Assembly (NCBI GenBank): GCA_028693055.1
Contig: JAQUWD010000002.1
Span: 25,699-89,698, forward strand
From: Eubacteriales bacterium
GTDB lineage: Bacteria > Bacillota > Clostridia > Christensenellales > Aristaeellaceae
Direction: 5' to 3'
DNA length: 64,000 nucleotides
Both the position numbers and the translations under genes were made by a program. How positions within the stretch are numbered: position 1 is the first letter of the stretch; each line of letters starts with the position of its first letter. The notes beneath the pieces were generated by a model, which was given only the letters and a program-made list of their open reading frames with translations, ran no database searches and was not told the origin of the DNA. Below are positions 28,543 to 39,612 of this stretch, one piece after another.

Positions 28543-29967
28543 ATGGCAAAGATTCTTCGCGAGCCCATTGTTTTGGATGTAAATCATATGATGAGCGACG
28601 TGATCGGCTTTCAATACGGTATTGACGCGGATCATGTGGACGGCATGAGCCAAGCGGCCAAAATGGCGCAGCAGAGCGTGGAAAAGAACCGCGGCACCGG
28701 CTGGCTGGGCTGGACGGAGCTGCCCTATAATCAGGAGGAAATCGTAGCGCATATCGAGGCGGTAGCCGCCAACGTGCGTAAGAAATTCGACGCGTTCGTG
28801 GTGCTGGGCATCGGCGGCAGCGCCCTTGGGCCTATCGCCATTCAGCAGGCGCTGAATCATCTGCATTATAACGAGCTTCCCGCCGAAAAGCGTGGCGGCC
28901 CTCGGCTGTATGTGGAGGACAACATCGACCCTGAGCGCATGGCCGCGCTGCTAGACGTGATTGACGTAAAGCATACCTGCTTTAACATTATCACTAAATC
29001 CGGCGCAACCGCCGAGACCATGAGCCAGTATCTGATCATCTCGGAGCTACTGAAGAAGGAAGTGGGCGATGGCTGGAACGAGCACATCATCGCCACCACC
29101 GACAAGGAAAAGGGCAACCTGATCAAGCTGGCTAAAGAGAACAGCTTTGAGCTGTTCCATATTCCCGCTAGCGTGGGTGGACGTTTCAGCGAGCTAAGCC
29201 CCGTGGGTCTGCTTCCCGCAGCGGTATGCGGCGTCGATATCCGCGCCATGCTGGAAGGCGCCGCCGCCATGGACCTGCGCTGCAAGACGGCGGACGTATG
29301 GAAGAATCCCGCTCTTTTAGAGGCGGTGCTTCAATACATCGCCATGCAGGAGATGGAGACCAACGTACAGGTGGTCATGCCCTATGCGGACAGCCTGAAA
29401 TACATGGCGGACTGGTTCTGCCAGCTTTGGGCTGAATCTCTGGGCAAAAATGTAACCCGTAAGGGTATGGCAGTCAACGTAGGCCAAACCCCCACCAAGG
29501 CGCTGGGCGTCACCGACCAGCACAGCCAGCTACAGCTATACACGGAAGGCCCCTATGATAAGGTAATCACCTTCCTAAAGGTTGGCCGCTTCCGCACGGA
29601 AACCGCTATCGCCCACGGCTGCGCCGAGTTCCCCGATGTGGCGTTCTTGGGCGGCAAGACCCTGAACGCCTTGATCGACGCGGAGCGCACCGGCACCGAG
29701 TACGCCCTGTTCCGCTCCGGCCGCATGAGCCAGACCATTGTGCTGCCTGAGGTGAACGCCTACACCATCGGTCAGTTGCTATTTTTCTTTGAGATGGCTA
29801 CCGCCTATGCGGGCGAGCTATTGGACATCGACGCGTTCAATCAGCCCGGCGTAGAGGAGAGCAAAATTGCCAGCTACGCGGTGTTGGGAAACACGGCGGA
29901 GAAGTACGCCAAAAAGGCTGCTGAGATGAAGGGTCGTCCTGCCGGTCGTACGGAATACACCCTGTAA
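28543..29967 (+). CDS. pgi: Glucose-6-phosphate isomerase
   Basis: FVVLGIGGSALGPIAIQQAL, ITKSGATAETMSQYLI, VGGRFSELSPVGLLPAAVCG, DQHSQLQLYTEG. Confidence 0.96.
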   Translation: MAKILREPIVLDVNHMMSDVIGFQYGIDADHVDGMSQAAKMAQQSVEKNRGTGWLGWTELPYNQEEIVAHIEAVAANVRKKFDAFVVLGIGGSALGPIAIQQALNHLHYNELPAEKRGGPRLYVEDNIDPERMAALLDVIDVKHTCFNIITKSGATAETMSQYLIISELLKKEVGDGWNEHIIATTDKEKGNLIKLAKENSFELFHIPASVGGRFSELSPVGLLPAAVCGVDIRAMLEGAAAMDLRCKTADVWKNPALLEAVLQYIAMQEMETNVQVVMPYADSLKYMADWFCQLWAESLGKNVTRKGMAVNVGQTPTKALGVTDQHSQLQLYTEGPYDKVITFLKVGRFRTETAIAHGCAEFPDVAFLGGKTLNALIDAERTGTEYALFRSGRMSQTIVLPEVNAYTIGQLLFFFEMATAYAGELLDIDAFNQPGVEESKIASYAVLGNTAEKYAKKAAEMKGRPAGRTEYTL

Positions 29968-29982
29968 ACATTAGTAAAACGG

Positions 29983-30026
29983 AAAATAAGCGGAAATGGT
30001 CAGCATGCCTGCCCTCCGCTTATTTT
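29983..30026 (+). terminator. Terminator after pgi
   Basis: AAAATAAGCGGA (29983-29994) / TCCGCTTATTTT (30015-30026), 12-bp perfect stem ending in T-run. Confidence 0.85.
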
Positions 30027-30030
30027 TTGT

Positions 30031-31035
30031 TTGACATATCTGGAAGAAATTGTTAGACTATGGGAAGCAAAAAGAGGAGCGTTACAGAGCATGACCATGG
30101 TTCTGGCAATGGACCATCGCAGGGACTGGCTGCCCTGTGCGGCGGCAATGCTGAACGGCGATGGCGGTCAAATTTATCTTCTGCTTCCCGGCCAAACCAC
30201 CGAGCAGCAATTGTTTGCGTTCCGAAAATTGCGGGACTGTTTTTCTTTGGATATGATCCCCAACCCCCTGACGGAAAGCAGCGGCGTAATCACAGAGCAT
30301 GACGGCTGCCCGGCAATCCGCATCGAGCTGTTATCGGGTCGAGAGAAGCCCTATTTCATAAACCGCGCAGGGGAAAAGCGAAGCGTATGGCTTTGGAAAA
30401 TGGGTCTGCTCACGATCGCAAAGCCTGATGAGCTGCGGGCATTGATCCGTCAAGCGGACGGCCTTGTTTATGAAAGTCAACGGTCGTGCAATCAGGACCT
30501 CACCTTTGACGAATTGAAGAAAGCCTTCCTACGCATCAACAAGCCCCTTGGGATCCCTCAGCAGCTGACCATGGGCATGATCAACCGGAACGGTTTGTAT
30601 ACAAACTTAGCGTTGATCTTATCGGATCAGCAGCTTTTTCGGGTAAAGCTATGCTGGGTCGAAGGCACAGCCCGCGTCGGAAGGCTGCTAGCCGCGTCGG
30701 AGCTGGAAACCGGCTGGGTTTCCATGAGAGCCGCCATTGACGCGCAGGTAGAAAAGCTGGGGCGCGCCCGGGGGAAACGCAAAAATGCAGCTCAAGGCAG
30801 CCCATTCGATTTTCCCCCAAGAATGGTAAGAGAAACGCTGCTGCTACTGCCAAGGCTCATGAATTTCGAATCCCAAGAATGTATTGTTCTGCGTTTCTAT
30901 GACGACCGCATGGAGCTGTGCATACCCGGCGGATTCATGCGTGGACATGCCTACACAGCATTGCGGCAGGGCGAAGCCTTCTGCCGCAATCCCCGGCTGT
31001 GCGAGTTCATGGGCGAAATCCACAAGGGCTGCTGA
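30031..31035 (+). pseudogene. AlbA_2/Schlafen-type RecG-like DNA-binding regulator, 5' part ending at in-frame TGA
   Basis: GREKPYFINRAGEKRSVWLW, CNQDLTFDELKKAF, NRNGLYTNLALILSDQQLFRVKLCWVEGT, ECIVLRFYDDRMELCIPGGFM match the COG2865-like family; stop TGA 31033-31035, then the same frame continues. Confidence 0.6.
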
Positions 31036-31047
31036 ATAAGCATAAAC

Positions 31048-31509
31048 TTGAAGGAGCTTTCTGCCTATTACCAAGGCTTGCCCCGGCTGACCAAGATCGA
31101 GTACAATGAAACAGCCTTTCGGATAACGATACCCAGTATTAACCTACGCAAAGAAAGAAGGGTCAATGCGCAATATGGTTTCTGCGCCAGCCGGATGCTG
31201 AACCTGATGGAGGAGCGAAGCGGGCTGACCAAAGAGGAAGCGGCTCCGCTGTTGGGTATGACCGCTCGGCAGGCCTCCTTTTTGCTCAACCGCATGGTTC
31301 GGGAAGGCTTACTGATTTTTTTTGGCGGCGTCTATCGCCTTGGCGACATTGTATACAACCCCAGTCGGTGCGATCCTGCGGAGGTTCGGCTGGCAAACCT
31401 TCCCGTGCCAGCCTTTGATGAGCTGGAAACACAGAGCGTTGAATGCGAGCGGGTAAAACTACAGACTACTCAAGAAAACGAATGGAGCGTTGAAAATGGA
31501 ATATCGTGA
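31048..31509 (+). pseudogene. 3' part of the same reading frame (C-terminal winged-helix region)
   Basis: Same frame as the ORF ending at 31035; YNETAFRITIPSINL then HTH-like LMEERSGLTKEEAAPLLGMTARQASFLLNRMVREGLLIFF. TTG start possible. Confidence 0.55.
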
Positions 31510-32635
31510 AATCGGAAAAACCGGGAAAAAGAGCAGCGTCATCGGAATGGGCTGCGAGCATCTGGACGGCAAACCCTACGAGCAAGTGAAGGAAACCATC
31601 GACGCTGCCATCGAAAACGGCGTGAATCTATTTGACGTCTTTATGCCCGGCAACGAGGTACGGCAGAATATCGCTAAGGCGCTTGGACAGCGCCGCAGCG
31701 AGGTGATGCTACAGGGACATATCGGTTCTACCGACCTTCGCCAGCAGTACGATATTAGCCGGGATCTGCCTACGGTGAAGAAATACTTTGAAAATTTGCT
31801 CCGTCTGTTCGGATACATCGATTTTGGCATGATGTTCTTTATTGATTCCGAGGAGGATTATCAGGGCGTTTTTGAAACGGGCTTTGTCGATTATATTCAA
31901 AAGCTAAAGCAGCAGGGGGATATCAGACATATCGGCTTTAGCTCACATAACCCCATCATGGCAGAGCGGGTGGTAAAAACCGGAGTGCCGGAGATGATGA
32001 TGTTCAGCATCAATCTAGCGTTTGATCTCTACCCGGCGGACGCTCATGTGCTGGACGAGCTGGGGCAGGGGCTGAACAAGAATGCGTTTTGCGGGCTCGA
32101 TCCCAAACGCGCCGCTTTGTATACGTTATGCGAGCAGCGAAACGTGGGCGTGACGGTAATGAAAACATTAGGCGCTGGCAAGTTGATTTCCGCCGAGCAC
32201 ACCCCCTTTGACAAGCCCCTGACTGTTCCCCAATGCATCCATTACGCCCTTACGCGCCCCGCCGTTGCCAGCGTCATGATCGGCTGCCAGTCCCGCAAGC
32301 AGGTAGAGGACGCAGTACAGTACCTAAGCGCCAGCGCCGAGGAACGGGATTACACCCACGTCATGACTACGCTTCGCAACGATTTTAAAGGCAATTGCGT
32401 CTACTGCAGCCACTGCCAGCCCTGCCCAGCGGGAATCGATATCGCTACGGTGAATAAGTATCTGGACATCGCCCGTCTCGACCGTCAAAACATCTCGCCC
32501 TCTGTGCGCTCTCACTACGCTGGATTATCTCACGGCGGCGACGACTGCATTGCCTGCGGCAGCTGTGAGAAGCGCTGCCCCTTCGGCGTTTCCATTATCA
32601 AAAATATGGCGGAAGCCGCAGCACTGTTCCAATAA
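31496..32635 (+). CDS. Aldo/keto reductase with C-terminal 4Fe-4S ferredoxin-type domain
   Basis: MEYREIGKTGKKSSVIGMGCEHLD...; CVYCSHCQPCPAGID and CIACGSCEKRCPF clusters. Confidence 0.92.
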   Translation: MEYREIGKTGKKSSVIGMGCEHLDGKPYEQVKETIDAAIENGVNLFDVFMPGNEVRQNIAKALGQRRSEVMLQGHIGSTDLRQQYDISRDLPTVKKYFENLLRLFGYIDFGMMFFIDSEEDYQGVFETGFVDYIQKLKQQGDIRHIGFSSHNPIMAERVVKTGVPEMMMFSINLAFDLYPADAHVLDELGQGLNKNAFCGLDPKRAALYTLCEQRNVGVTVMKTLGAGKLISAEHTPFDKPLTVPQCIHYALTRPAVASVMIGCQSRKQVEDAVQYLSASAEERDYTHVMTTLRNDFKGNCVYCSHCQPCPAGIDIATVNKYLDIARLDRQNISPSVRSHYAGLSHGGDDCIACGSCEKRCPFGVSIIKNMAEAAALFQ

Positions 32636-32641
32636 TCGTTT

Positions 32642-32653
32642 TTTCCGAACGTT
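32642..32653 (+). promoter_or_regulatory. PurBox-like site upstream of purR
   Basis: TTTCCGAACGTT matches the Firmicute PurR box core (WWWCCGAACWWT-like); -10-like TATACT at 32692-32697. Confidence 0.55.
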
Positions 32654-32728
32654 ATCTATAGGAATTGCTGGTAATATTCGATATTTCATGGTATACTATC
32701 CAGCGAAAGATAACGAGGAGGATGCCCT

Positions 32729-33559
32729 GTGGAACGGATTCGACGCAACGAACGCATGGCTGCGCTGACCAAATGGCTGACGGAGTCGCCTAATCATATT
32801 TATACCCTGTCCCATTTCTGCGATCAGTTTGGCGCAGCCAAATCCACCATGAGCGAGGATATCGACATCCTGCGCCATGTATTTGAAACGTTCGGAATGG
32901 GCAAACTGGAAACGGTTACCGGTGCGGCTGGCGGCGTACGCTACCGCCCCTGCCTGTCCGCCGACGCGACTATTGCCTTTGTGAGCGACCTGTGCAAGGA
33001 GCTGTCTACCACCACAAGGGTGCTTCCCGGCGGCTTCCTGTACCTGAGCGATATTTTAAGCCTGCACCATCTGGTCAGCAAAATGGGCATTATCATTGCC
33101 CAGCAATTCTACGATGCGGAGCCGGATTTTGTGCTTACCATGGAAACCAAGGGAATTCCTGTAGCGCTGATGACCTCCCAAGCCATGGGGCTGCCGCTGG
33201 TGATTGCCCGGCGCTCCAGTAAGGTTTATGAGGGCTCGGCGGTGAATATCAACTATGTTTCCGGCTCCTCCGGTCATATTGAAACCATGAGCCTCAGCCG
33301 CCGCGCCGTGGCCTCCGGCCAGCGGGCGCTTATTGTAGATGATTTCCTGAAGGCTGGCGGAACCGCTAAGGGCATGGTGGATCTGATGCATGAGTTTAAC
33401 GTGGAGGTGGTGGGCACCGCATTCGTCATGTCCACCGAAAAGCCTGTGGAGAAGCGTATTCACGGCGAGAAATCATTGATGATCATGGATGTGGACGGCG
33501 ATAATCCGGAAACCCTTTCCGTCCGTCCATCGGAATGGATATTGGAAATGAATCAATAA
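32729..33559 (+). CDS. purR: Pur operon repressor PurR
   Basis: N-terminal winged helix (TLSHFCDQFGAAKSTMSEDIDILR) plus PRPP-binding PRTase motif ALIVDDFLKAGGTAKGMVDLM. Confidence 0.95.
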   Translation: MERIRRNERMAALTKWLTESPNHIYTLSHFCDQFGAAKSTMSEDIDILRHVFETFGMGKLETVTGAAGGVRYRPCLSADATIAFVSDLCKELSTTTRVLPGGFLYLSDILSLHHLVSKMGIIIAQQFYDAEPDFVLTMETKGIPVALMTSQAMGLPLVIARRSSKVYEGSAVNINYVSGSSGHIETMSLSRRAVASGQRALIVDDFLKAGGTAKGMVDLMHEFNVEVVGTAFVMSTEKPVEKRIHGEKSLMIMDVDGDNPETLSVRPSEWILEMNQ

Positions 33560-33573
33560 AGGAGCAATGGGAT

Positions 33574-34686
33574 ATGAATTATGGCTGGATATCCGAAACC
33601 GGCGCGTTCGCCCAAAAGCCGCTGTTAGGAAAGCCCTGCGGCGATTATGTAAAAGCCGCCATGGCCGAGATCGAGCTGGTGGACAGCGCCGAGCGTTTGG
33701 GAAAGCGCAAGGCAGACGGCGTGCTGGTGGTCCGGCAGGACGCGCCCTGCCTGCAGGAGAAAACCTTGCTAGGCTTATTGGAGGCTTCCCGAGAGGAGCC
33801 CTGCGCGTTAATATCCTTGGACACTGAAACGGCGCTGGCAGTGGCAGTCAGCGGTGAAGTAATGGATCAGCTGTTGGCTGAAAAACCGACGCTGCCCGGG
33901 CTGGACGAGCTGGTAGCGCTCATTCATCAAAAAGGAAAAGCCATCCGGCTTTGGCATGACGAGCTGGCGGAAACCTATTTTGCGGTTAACGACGCGAAGC
34001 ATTACGCCGAAGCCTTCCGCATGCTAAACGCGGCTACGCTGGAGCGTCACCAGAAAAACGGGGTCATCCTTTTGGACCCTGACCGTACCATCATCGAGGC
34101 TGATGTGCAAATCGGCGCGGGCACGATGATCTATGCGGGCAACATGCTCTGCGGCGCGACCCGTATCGGCAGCGATTGCGTGCTCTACCCCAACAATCGT
34201 ATGCAGGACGCAGCGGTAGGCCAAGGCGCCACCGTGGAAAGCAGCGTGCTGCTCAACTGCGTGGTAGGCGAGCATACCACCGTAGGCCCCTATGCTTATC
34301 TGCGGCCAGATACCAAGATTGGCGATCATTGCCGCATCGGCGACTTTGTGGAGGTTAAGAACAGCTCCATCGACGACGGCACCAAGGTATCCCATTTGAC
34401 CTATGTTGGCGACAGCGATTTGGGCAAGGATATCAATCTGGGCTGCGGCGTGGTGTTTGTCAATTACGACGGCAAGGTGAAGAACCGCTCCAAGGTGGAG
34501 GATCACGCTTTTATCGGCTGTAACTGCAACTTGGTTGCACCCGTGCATGTTGGCAAAAACGCCTATCTGGCGGCGGGCAGCACTATCGTGGAGGACGTGC
34601 CGGACGACGCACTGTTCGTGGCGCGTTCCCGGGGCGTGGTGAAGGAAGACTGGGTTAAACGCCGCAAGGAAGCTGGAAAGCTATAA
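33574..34686 (+). CDS. GlmU-like protein: intact acetyltransferase-type beta-helix, degenerate N-terminal nucleotidyltransferase region
   Basis: C-terminal half (TIIEADVQIGAGTMIYAG...VGPYAYLRPDTKIGDHCRIGDFVEVKNSSIDDGTKVSHLTYVGDSDLGKDINLGCGVVFVNYDGKVKNRSKVEDHAFIGCN) is GlmU-like; the LAAGxGTRMxS motif is absent from the N-terminus. Confidence 0.85.
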   Translation: MNYGWISETGAFAQKPLLGKPCGDYVKAAMAEIELVDSAERLGKRKADGVLVVRQDAPCLQEKTLLGLLEASREEPCALISLDTETALAVAVSGEVMDQLLAEKPTLPGLDELVALIHQKGKAIRLWHDELAETYFAVNDAKHYAEAFRMLNAATLERHQKNGVILLDPDRTIIEADVQIGAGTMIYAGNMLCGATRIGSDCVLYPNNRMQDAAVGQGATVESSVLLNCVVGEHTTVGPYAYLRPDTKIGDHCRIGDFVEVKNSSIDDGTKVSHLTYVGDSDLGKDINLGCGVVFVNYDGKVKNRSKVEDHAFIGCNCNLVAPVHVGKNAYLAAGSTIVEDVPDDALFVARSRGVVKEDWVKRRKEAGKL

Positions 34687-34714
34687 CCCCCATTTTCAAA
34701 ATTCACATAGAAGC

Positions 34715-34751
34715 AAAAACCATTGCCCTTGATTCACAGGCAATGGTTTTT
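34715..34751. terminator. Bidirectional terminator
   Basis: AAAAACCATTGCC (34715-34727) / GGCAATGGTTTTT (34739-34751), 13-bp perfect stem between convergent genes. Confidence 0.92.
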
Positions 34752-34761
34752 GTTATCTGCT

Positions 34762-35712
34762 TTACGGGGCGTTTACAACGTCCTTCCCTTCCGATGCAGC
34801 AGGCAATACCAGAAAGCTATTGGGATAGGCCTTGCGAAAATCCTCCGCAGCCTTCAACCAGTCCGCCATTGCTTGCGCGTCGCCCTTCTGCGCCGCCTGC
34901 CAGCTAGCCAAGGCCAGCACAAACGCTTCCGTTTCTTGCTTCATGCCATCCGTGCTTTGCGTAAGCTTCTGATGCTGCTCGGTAAGCGTCTGTAGGGCTG
35001 TCTCGCAAGTTTTGAGCTGCTTTTTTGCTTGCGCAAGCTCCGCATTCAACGCTTTCTTTTCTTCAAGCCACTTCTCTTGCTGCTGTTTTAGTACTGCCGC
35101 CTCCTGAAGCGCCGAGGTATTTGCTGTTTGCAGCTCGGTAACCTTTTGGACGAGGGTCTCCTGCTCTGCCAGCAGCTGACTTTCACGGGTTCTAAGGGCG
35201 GTCAATTCCTCCGTAATCGCTTTTCGTTCCGTCTTGCTCTTCTCAACGGTTTCGTTTAAAAGCTCCCGTTCTTTCATCAGCTGATCCCGTTTCTGGCTTG
35301 CCTCGTTCAGCTTGTCTGTCAGCTCCTGTGCTAACGTTTCAGCCTCCCCAAGGCGTGCAATCAGGTCGCTTCTCTCCCCAGCAAAGGCAGTCTCTACCTG
35401 CTGCCGTTCGCTGCTTTGTTGGGCTACCGCGCCGTTGGCTTCCTCCACCGCTAGCAAAGCGTCCTGAAGATTCTGCTTTAGCGCGTCCCTTTCGGCAGTG
35501 GCTTGGGTAAGCGCCAACGTCGTCTCCTCTAAATCCGCATTGGTGGAGCGCTGCTGCGCCACCTGCTTTTGCAGCTTTTGGTTCAACTCGCTTACCTGAT
35601 TGACCCGCTGCGCCAGCATTTCCGACTGCTGTAGGCTTCCCGATACAATAAAGCCCGACACCACCAGCAATAGCACCAAAAATATCGCCATAATCGCTAC
35701 AGTCTGTTTCAT
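34762..35712 (-). CDS. Membrane-anchored coiled-coil protein of unknown function
   Basis: MKQTVAIMAIFLVLLLVVSGFIV TM anchor then about 230 aa of Gln/Glu/Lys/Leu heptad-like sequence. Start refined to 35712. Confidence 0.7.
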   Translation of the reverse strand: MKQTVAIMAIFLVLLLVVSGFIVSGSLQQSEMLAQRVNQVSELNQKLQKQVAQQRSTNADLEETTLALTQATAERDALKQNLQDALLAVEEANGAVAQQSSERQQVETAFAGERSDLIARLGEAETLAQELTDKLNEASQKRDQLMKERELLNETVEKSKTERKAITEELTALRTRESQLLAEQETLVQKVTELQTANTSALQEAAVLKQQQEKWLEEKKALNAELAQAKKQLKTCETALQTLTEQHQKLTQSTDGMKQETEAFVLALASWQAAQKGDAQAMADWLKAAEDFRKAYPNSFLVLPAASEGKDVVNAP

Positions 35713-35795
35713 GAAATTTGCCTCCCTGCGCCTATCCAGCTTCTTCTTGAAACAGGATATGCACGGGAGGCAAAAATTATGCAACTTAGCTGGGA

Positions 35796-37151
<1,356 letters not shown>

Positions 37152-37212
37152 TCAAAAATGGATGGTTTGCCTTCCAAGCGAAAGTCATTATAGCACATTC
37201 CATAGTCATTTT

Positions 37213-37250
37213 AAAAGCGGCAACCGGGGCGGCAGAGCGCCTCCGGCTGC
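37213..37250 (-). terminator. Terminator downstream of the membrane protein gene
   Basis: Minus strand GCAGCCGG-a-GGCG..CGCC-c-CGGTTGC then CGCTTTT. Confidence 0.65.
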
Positions 37251-37290
37251 ATTTGCTTTGTATTTTTTGGTAAAGCGTCAGCCGTGAATC

Positions 37291-39609
37291 TTAATAGGGG
37301 AAGAACATCCGCACCAGCGTATAGTAAAGCTCGGGCGCATTTTTTTCCACAAACATCCGCTCGTTGCTAAAAACAAAGGCGATACCTAGCAAAATCGACA
37401 GGCTGCACGCTGCCGTCAGGCTCAGCGCCATGCCGCGCCCAGCGACGGGGGATGCGTCCGCATATTCCCGTTGAAGGCTGAGGCCGACAAACAGAGAAAG
37501 CAACGCCAGCGTAAACAAGAAGTCGTGGGTATAGCGCTGCAGCACGCCTGCATAGAAATGGCTTACCACGCACAGGCAGACGCACAGCAGGGCGGGAAGC
37601 CACACCGCCGTATTTCGCTCCGTCCGTAGCTCCCGCGGGTCGCGGCGATAGCACCGAAGGGCGGTCTTACTCAGTAGCAGCAGCCACAAAAGCGGGTAGC
37701 TTAGCATTCCCACATTGCCGTCCGTCCAGAAATCATTGCCAGCGACATTGGTAAAGGTGAAGTTCTCCGCAACATAGGGGAAGGTATCCTGAAAGGCTGG
37801 CAGCGTAAGGAAGTAATGCCATAGCGCCTGGGGGATAAACTCCGGCCGGAACACATTGTAGCGGATATCCTCATTGGTGATTTGGTATAGCTGTCCAAAC
37901 TCAGCCACAGAGCCGAAACGAGCGTAGTTGTAAAGCATGACCCCGCCCACGCCCAACAGCGCCGGAACCAAGAAGCACGCCCCGTCCCCAAGCCGCGCGC
38001 CCAAGGCTCTGGTTTTGTCCCGGAGCACATTGACGAAGGGAAGCGCCAGAAACGCCGTGGTGATGAGCAACGTATTGGCCCTGCATGTACCCTGCAAGGC
38101 GAAACACACACCGCACAAGACAAACAGGCAGCTCCTTTTCCAAGGCTTTTTTTCCATAATCCCATACAAGCCGAAGCCCACAGCGCCCGCCATCATGCCA
38201 ATATTCATGGCTACCACGTTTTCGTACCGGGCGGCGGCGGCCAACAGCCGGGGCAGACCGGCTACGCAGCATACGGCTAGGCAGCCCAAGGAGAGCAGAA
38301 ATAGATTGGGCTTTTTGGTATAGCGGCGCATAAAGCCGCATACGCCCACATAGCATAGCGGGATACAGATCCAAGAAAGGAACAAGCCGCAGAGCATATC
38401 GCTGGGTACCCGCCCTGTCAGCCAGTAATAGGGATAGTAGGTAAGGAGCACCGGACCGGGTCCAAAATAGACATAGTAATGACCGTCATATAAGGCGCAG
38501 TCCGGGAACCACGTAACGTCGCTTAGGCCTCTGGCTCCCTTATCATAAGGGTTTTCCATAGCAAGCAGGTTAGGGTCAGGGTCGGGAATCAGATGCACCT
38601 GTCCCTTTAAAAAGGCGGCGAACAGCATGCCGTATCCGTCTTTTTCGTTATCGGTTACATCTTCAAGGGCATTGCCGTTCATCAACGTTTGGAAGGAGCC
38701 GTTTTCGCCCTTTGGCGTGCTGTATACGGCAATGACGGTGGTAAAGACCATCAAAAGAATCATCGGAATCAGCAGCACCAGCCGATGGCTAAGGCGGCGA
38801 CGGTCGTACACCGTTTGCAGCCAAGGAAAACGAATGGCGCATAGCAGTAGCAGCAGCGCGCCGAAGCAAAGCGCCATTCGAAGGGGCTGCCACTGGACGG
38901 GTACCTTGGGGTTAAGGACCACGGAGGTTACAGCCGCCTCCTGATCGTCCGGCAGCGTAAACACCAGCTTTAAGGAGGAAAGCTCCTCGTTTGAATACAG
39001 CGCGCAATAGAAGGTGTTCAAGCCGTCCGCGCCGGGCACGCACACCCCTGAAGCGGCTAGTACCTCATAGACGCTGTTGGCAAAGTCGTGGATATACACA
39101 TCAATTTTGACAGGTCGCGCTTCCCCGGACATGGTAACGCCCAAGGCAATGGTTTGCTGATCAACGGAATCATTATAAATGGTGCAGGTTTCATCGTCAT
39201 CATTAAGCACGAGAATCTCGCCGTCATAGCCCAGATCTGCCGGATACTCGCCCAAGGCGTAGAAATCCTCGTTACTCAGGGTCATCGGCTGGCAATGACG
39301 GGTCACAAAAGCACGGTGATTAAAGCCGAAGCATTCCAGCAGCAGCGTACAAAGAAGCGCTGCGCAGCAAAGGGCTGCCAGCTGTTGTCCCCCGTGCCGA
39401 AAGGTCTTTTGCGGGCATTTTGGCGCAAACAAACACCACGCGCAAAGTCCCGCCGCCGCCAACGCCGAAAGCAGCGGCAGCCATAGCGGGCAGTCGGCTT
39501 GGGGCAGCATGCCCATGCCAACGATCAAAATCAGCGCCCCGATTCCCCCTGCTGCCAAGCAGCAGATCCCCTTGAACCACTGATTCGATAATAAATTGCG
39601 TTTTGCCAT
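37291..39609 (-). CDS. Large polytopic membrane protein, GT-C-like, paralog of 40774-43089
   Basis: 772 aa; DGHYYVYFGPGPVLLTYYPYYWLTGRVPSDMLCG, ARFGSVAEFGQLYQITNEDIRYNVFRPEFIPQALWHYFLTLPAFQDTFPYVA shared with the paralog. Confidence 0.75.
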   Translation of the reverse strand: MAKRNLLSNQWFKGICCLAAGGIGALILIVGMGMLPQADCPLWLPLLSALAAAGLCAWCLFAPKCPQKTFRHGGQQLAALCCAALLCTLLLECFGFNHRAFVTRHCQPMTLSNEDFYALGEYPADLGYDGEILVLNDDDETCTIYNDSVDQQTIALGVTMSGEARPVKIDVYIHDFANSVYEVLAASGVCVPGADGLNTFYCALYSNEELSSLKLVFTLPDDQEAAVTSVVLNPKVPVQWQPLRMALCFGALLLLLCAIRFPWLQTVYDRRRLSHRLVLLIPMILLMVFTTVIAVYSTPKGENGSFQTLMNGNALEDVTDNEKDGYGMLFAAFLKGQVHLIPDPDPNLLAMENPYDKGARGLSDVTWFPDCALYDGHYYVYFGPGPVLLTYYPYYWLTGRVPSDMLCGLFLSWICIPLCYVGVCGFMRRYTKKPNLFLLSLGCLAVCCVAGLPRLLAAAARYENVVAMNIGMMAGAVGFGLYGIMEKKPWKRSCLFVLCGVCFALQGTCRANTLLITTAFLALPFVNVLRDKTRALGARLGDGACFLVPALLGVGGVMLYNYARFGSVAEFGQLYQITNEDIRYNVFRPEFIPQALWHYFLTLPAFQDTFPYVAENFTFTNVAGNDFWTDGNVGMLSYPLLWLLLLSKTALRCYRRDPRELRTERNTAVWLPALLCVCLCVVSHFYAGVLQRYTHDFLFTLALLSLFVGLSLQREYADASPVAGRGMALSLTAACSLSILLGIAFVFSNERMFVEKNAPELYYTLVRMFFPY

Positions 39610-39612
39610 CTG

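Noticed and set aside
31033-31035. Selenocysteine interpretation of the in-frame TGA
   Set aside because: No known selenoprotein in this family, and no downstream SECIS-like hairpin was confidently seen; pseudogenisation or reinitiation is simpler.
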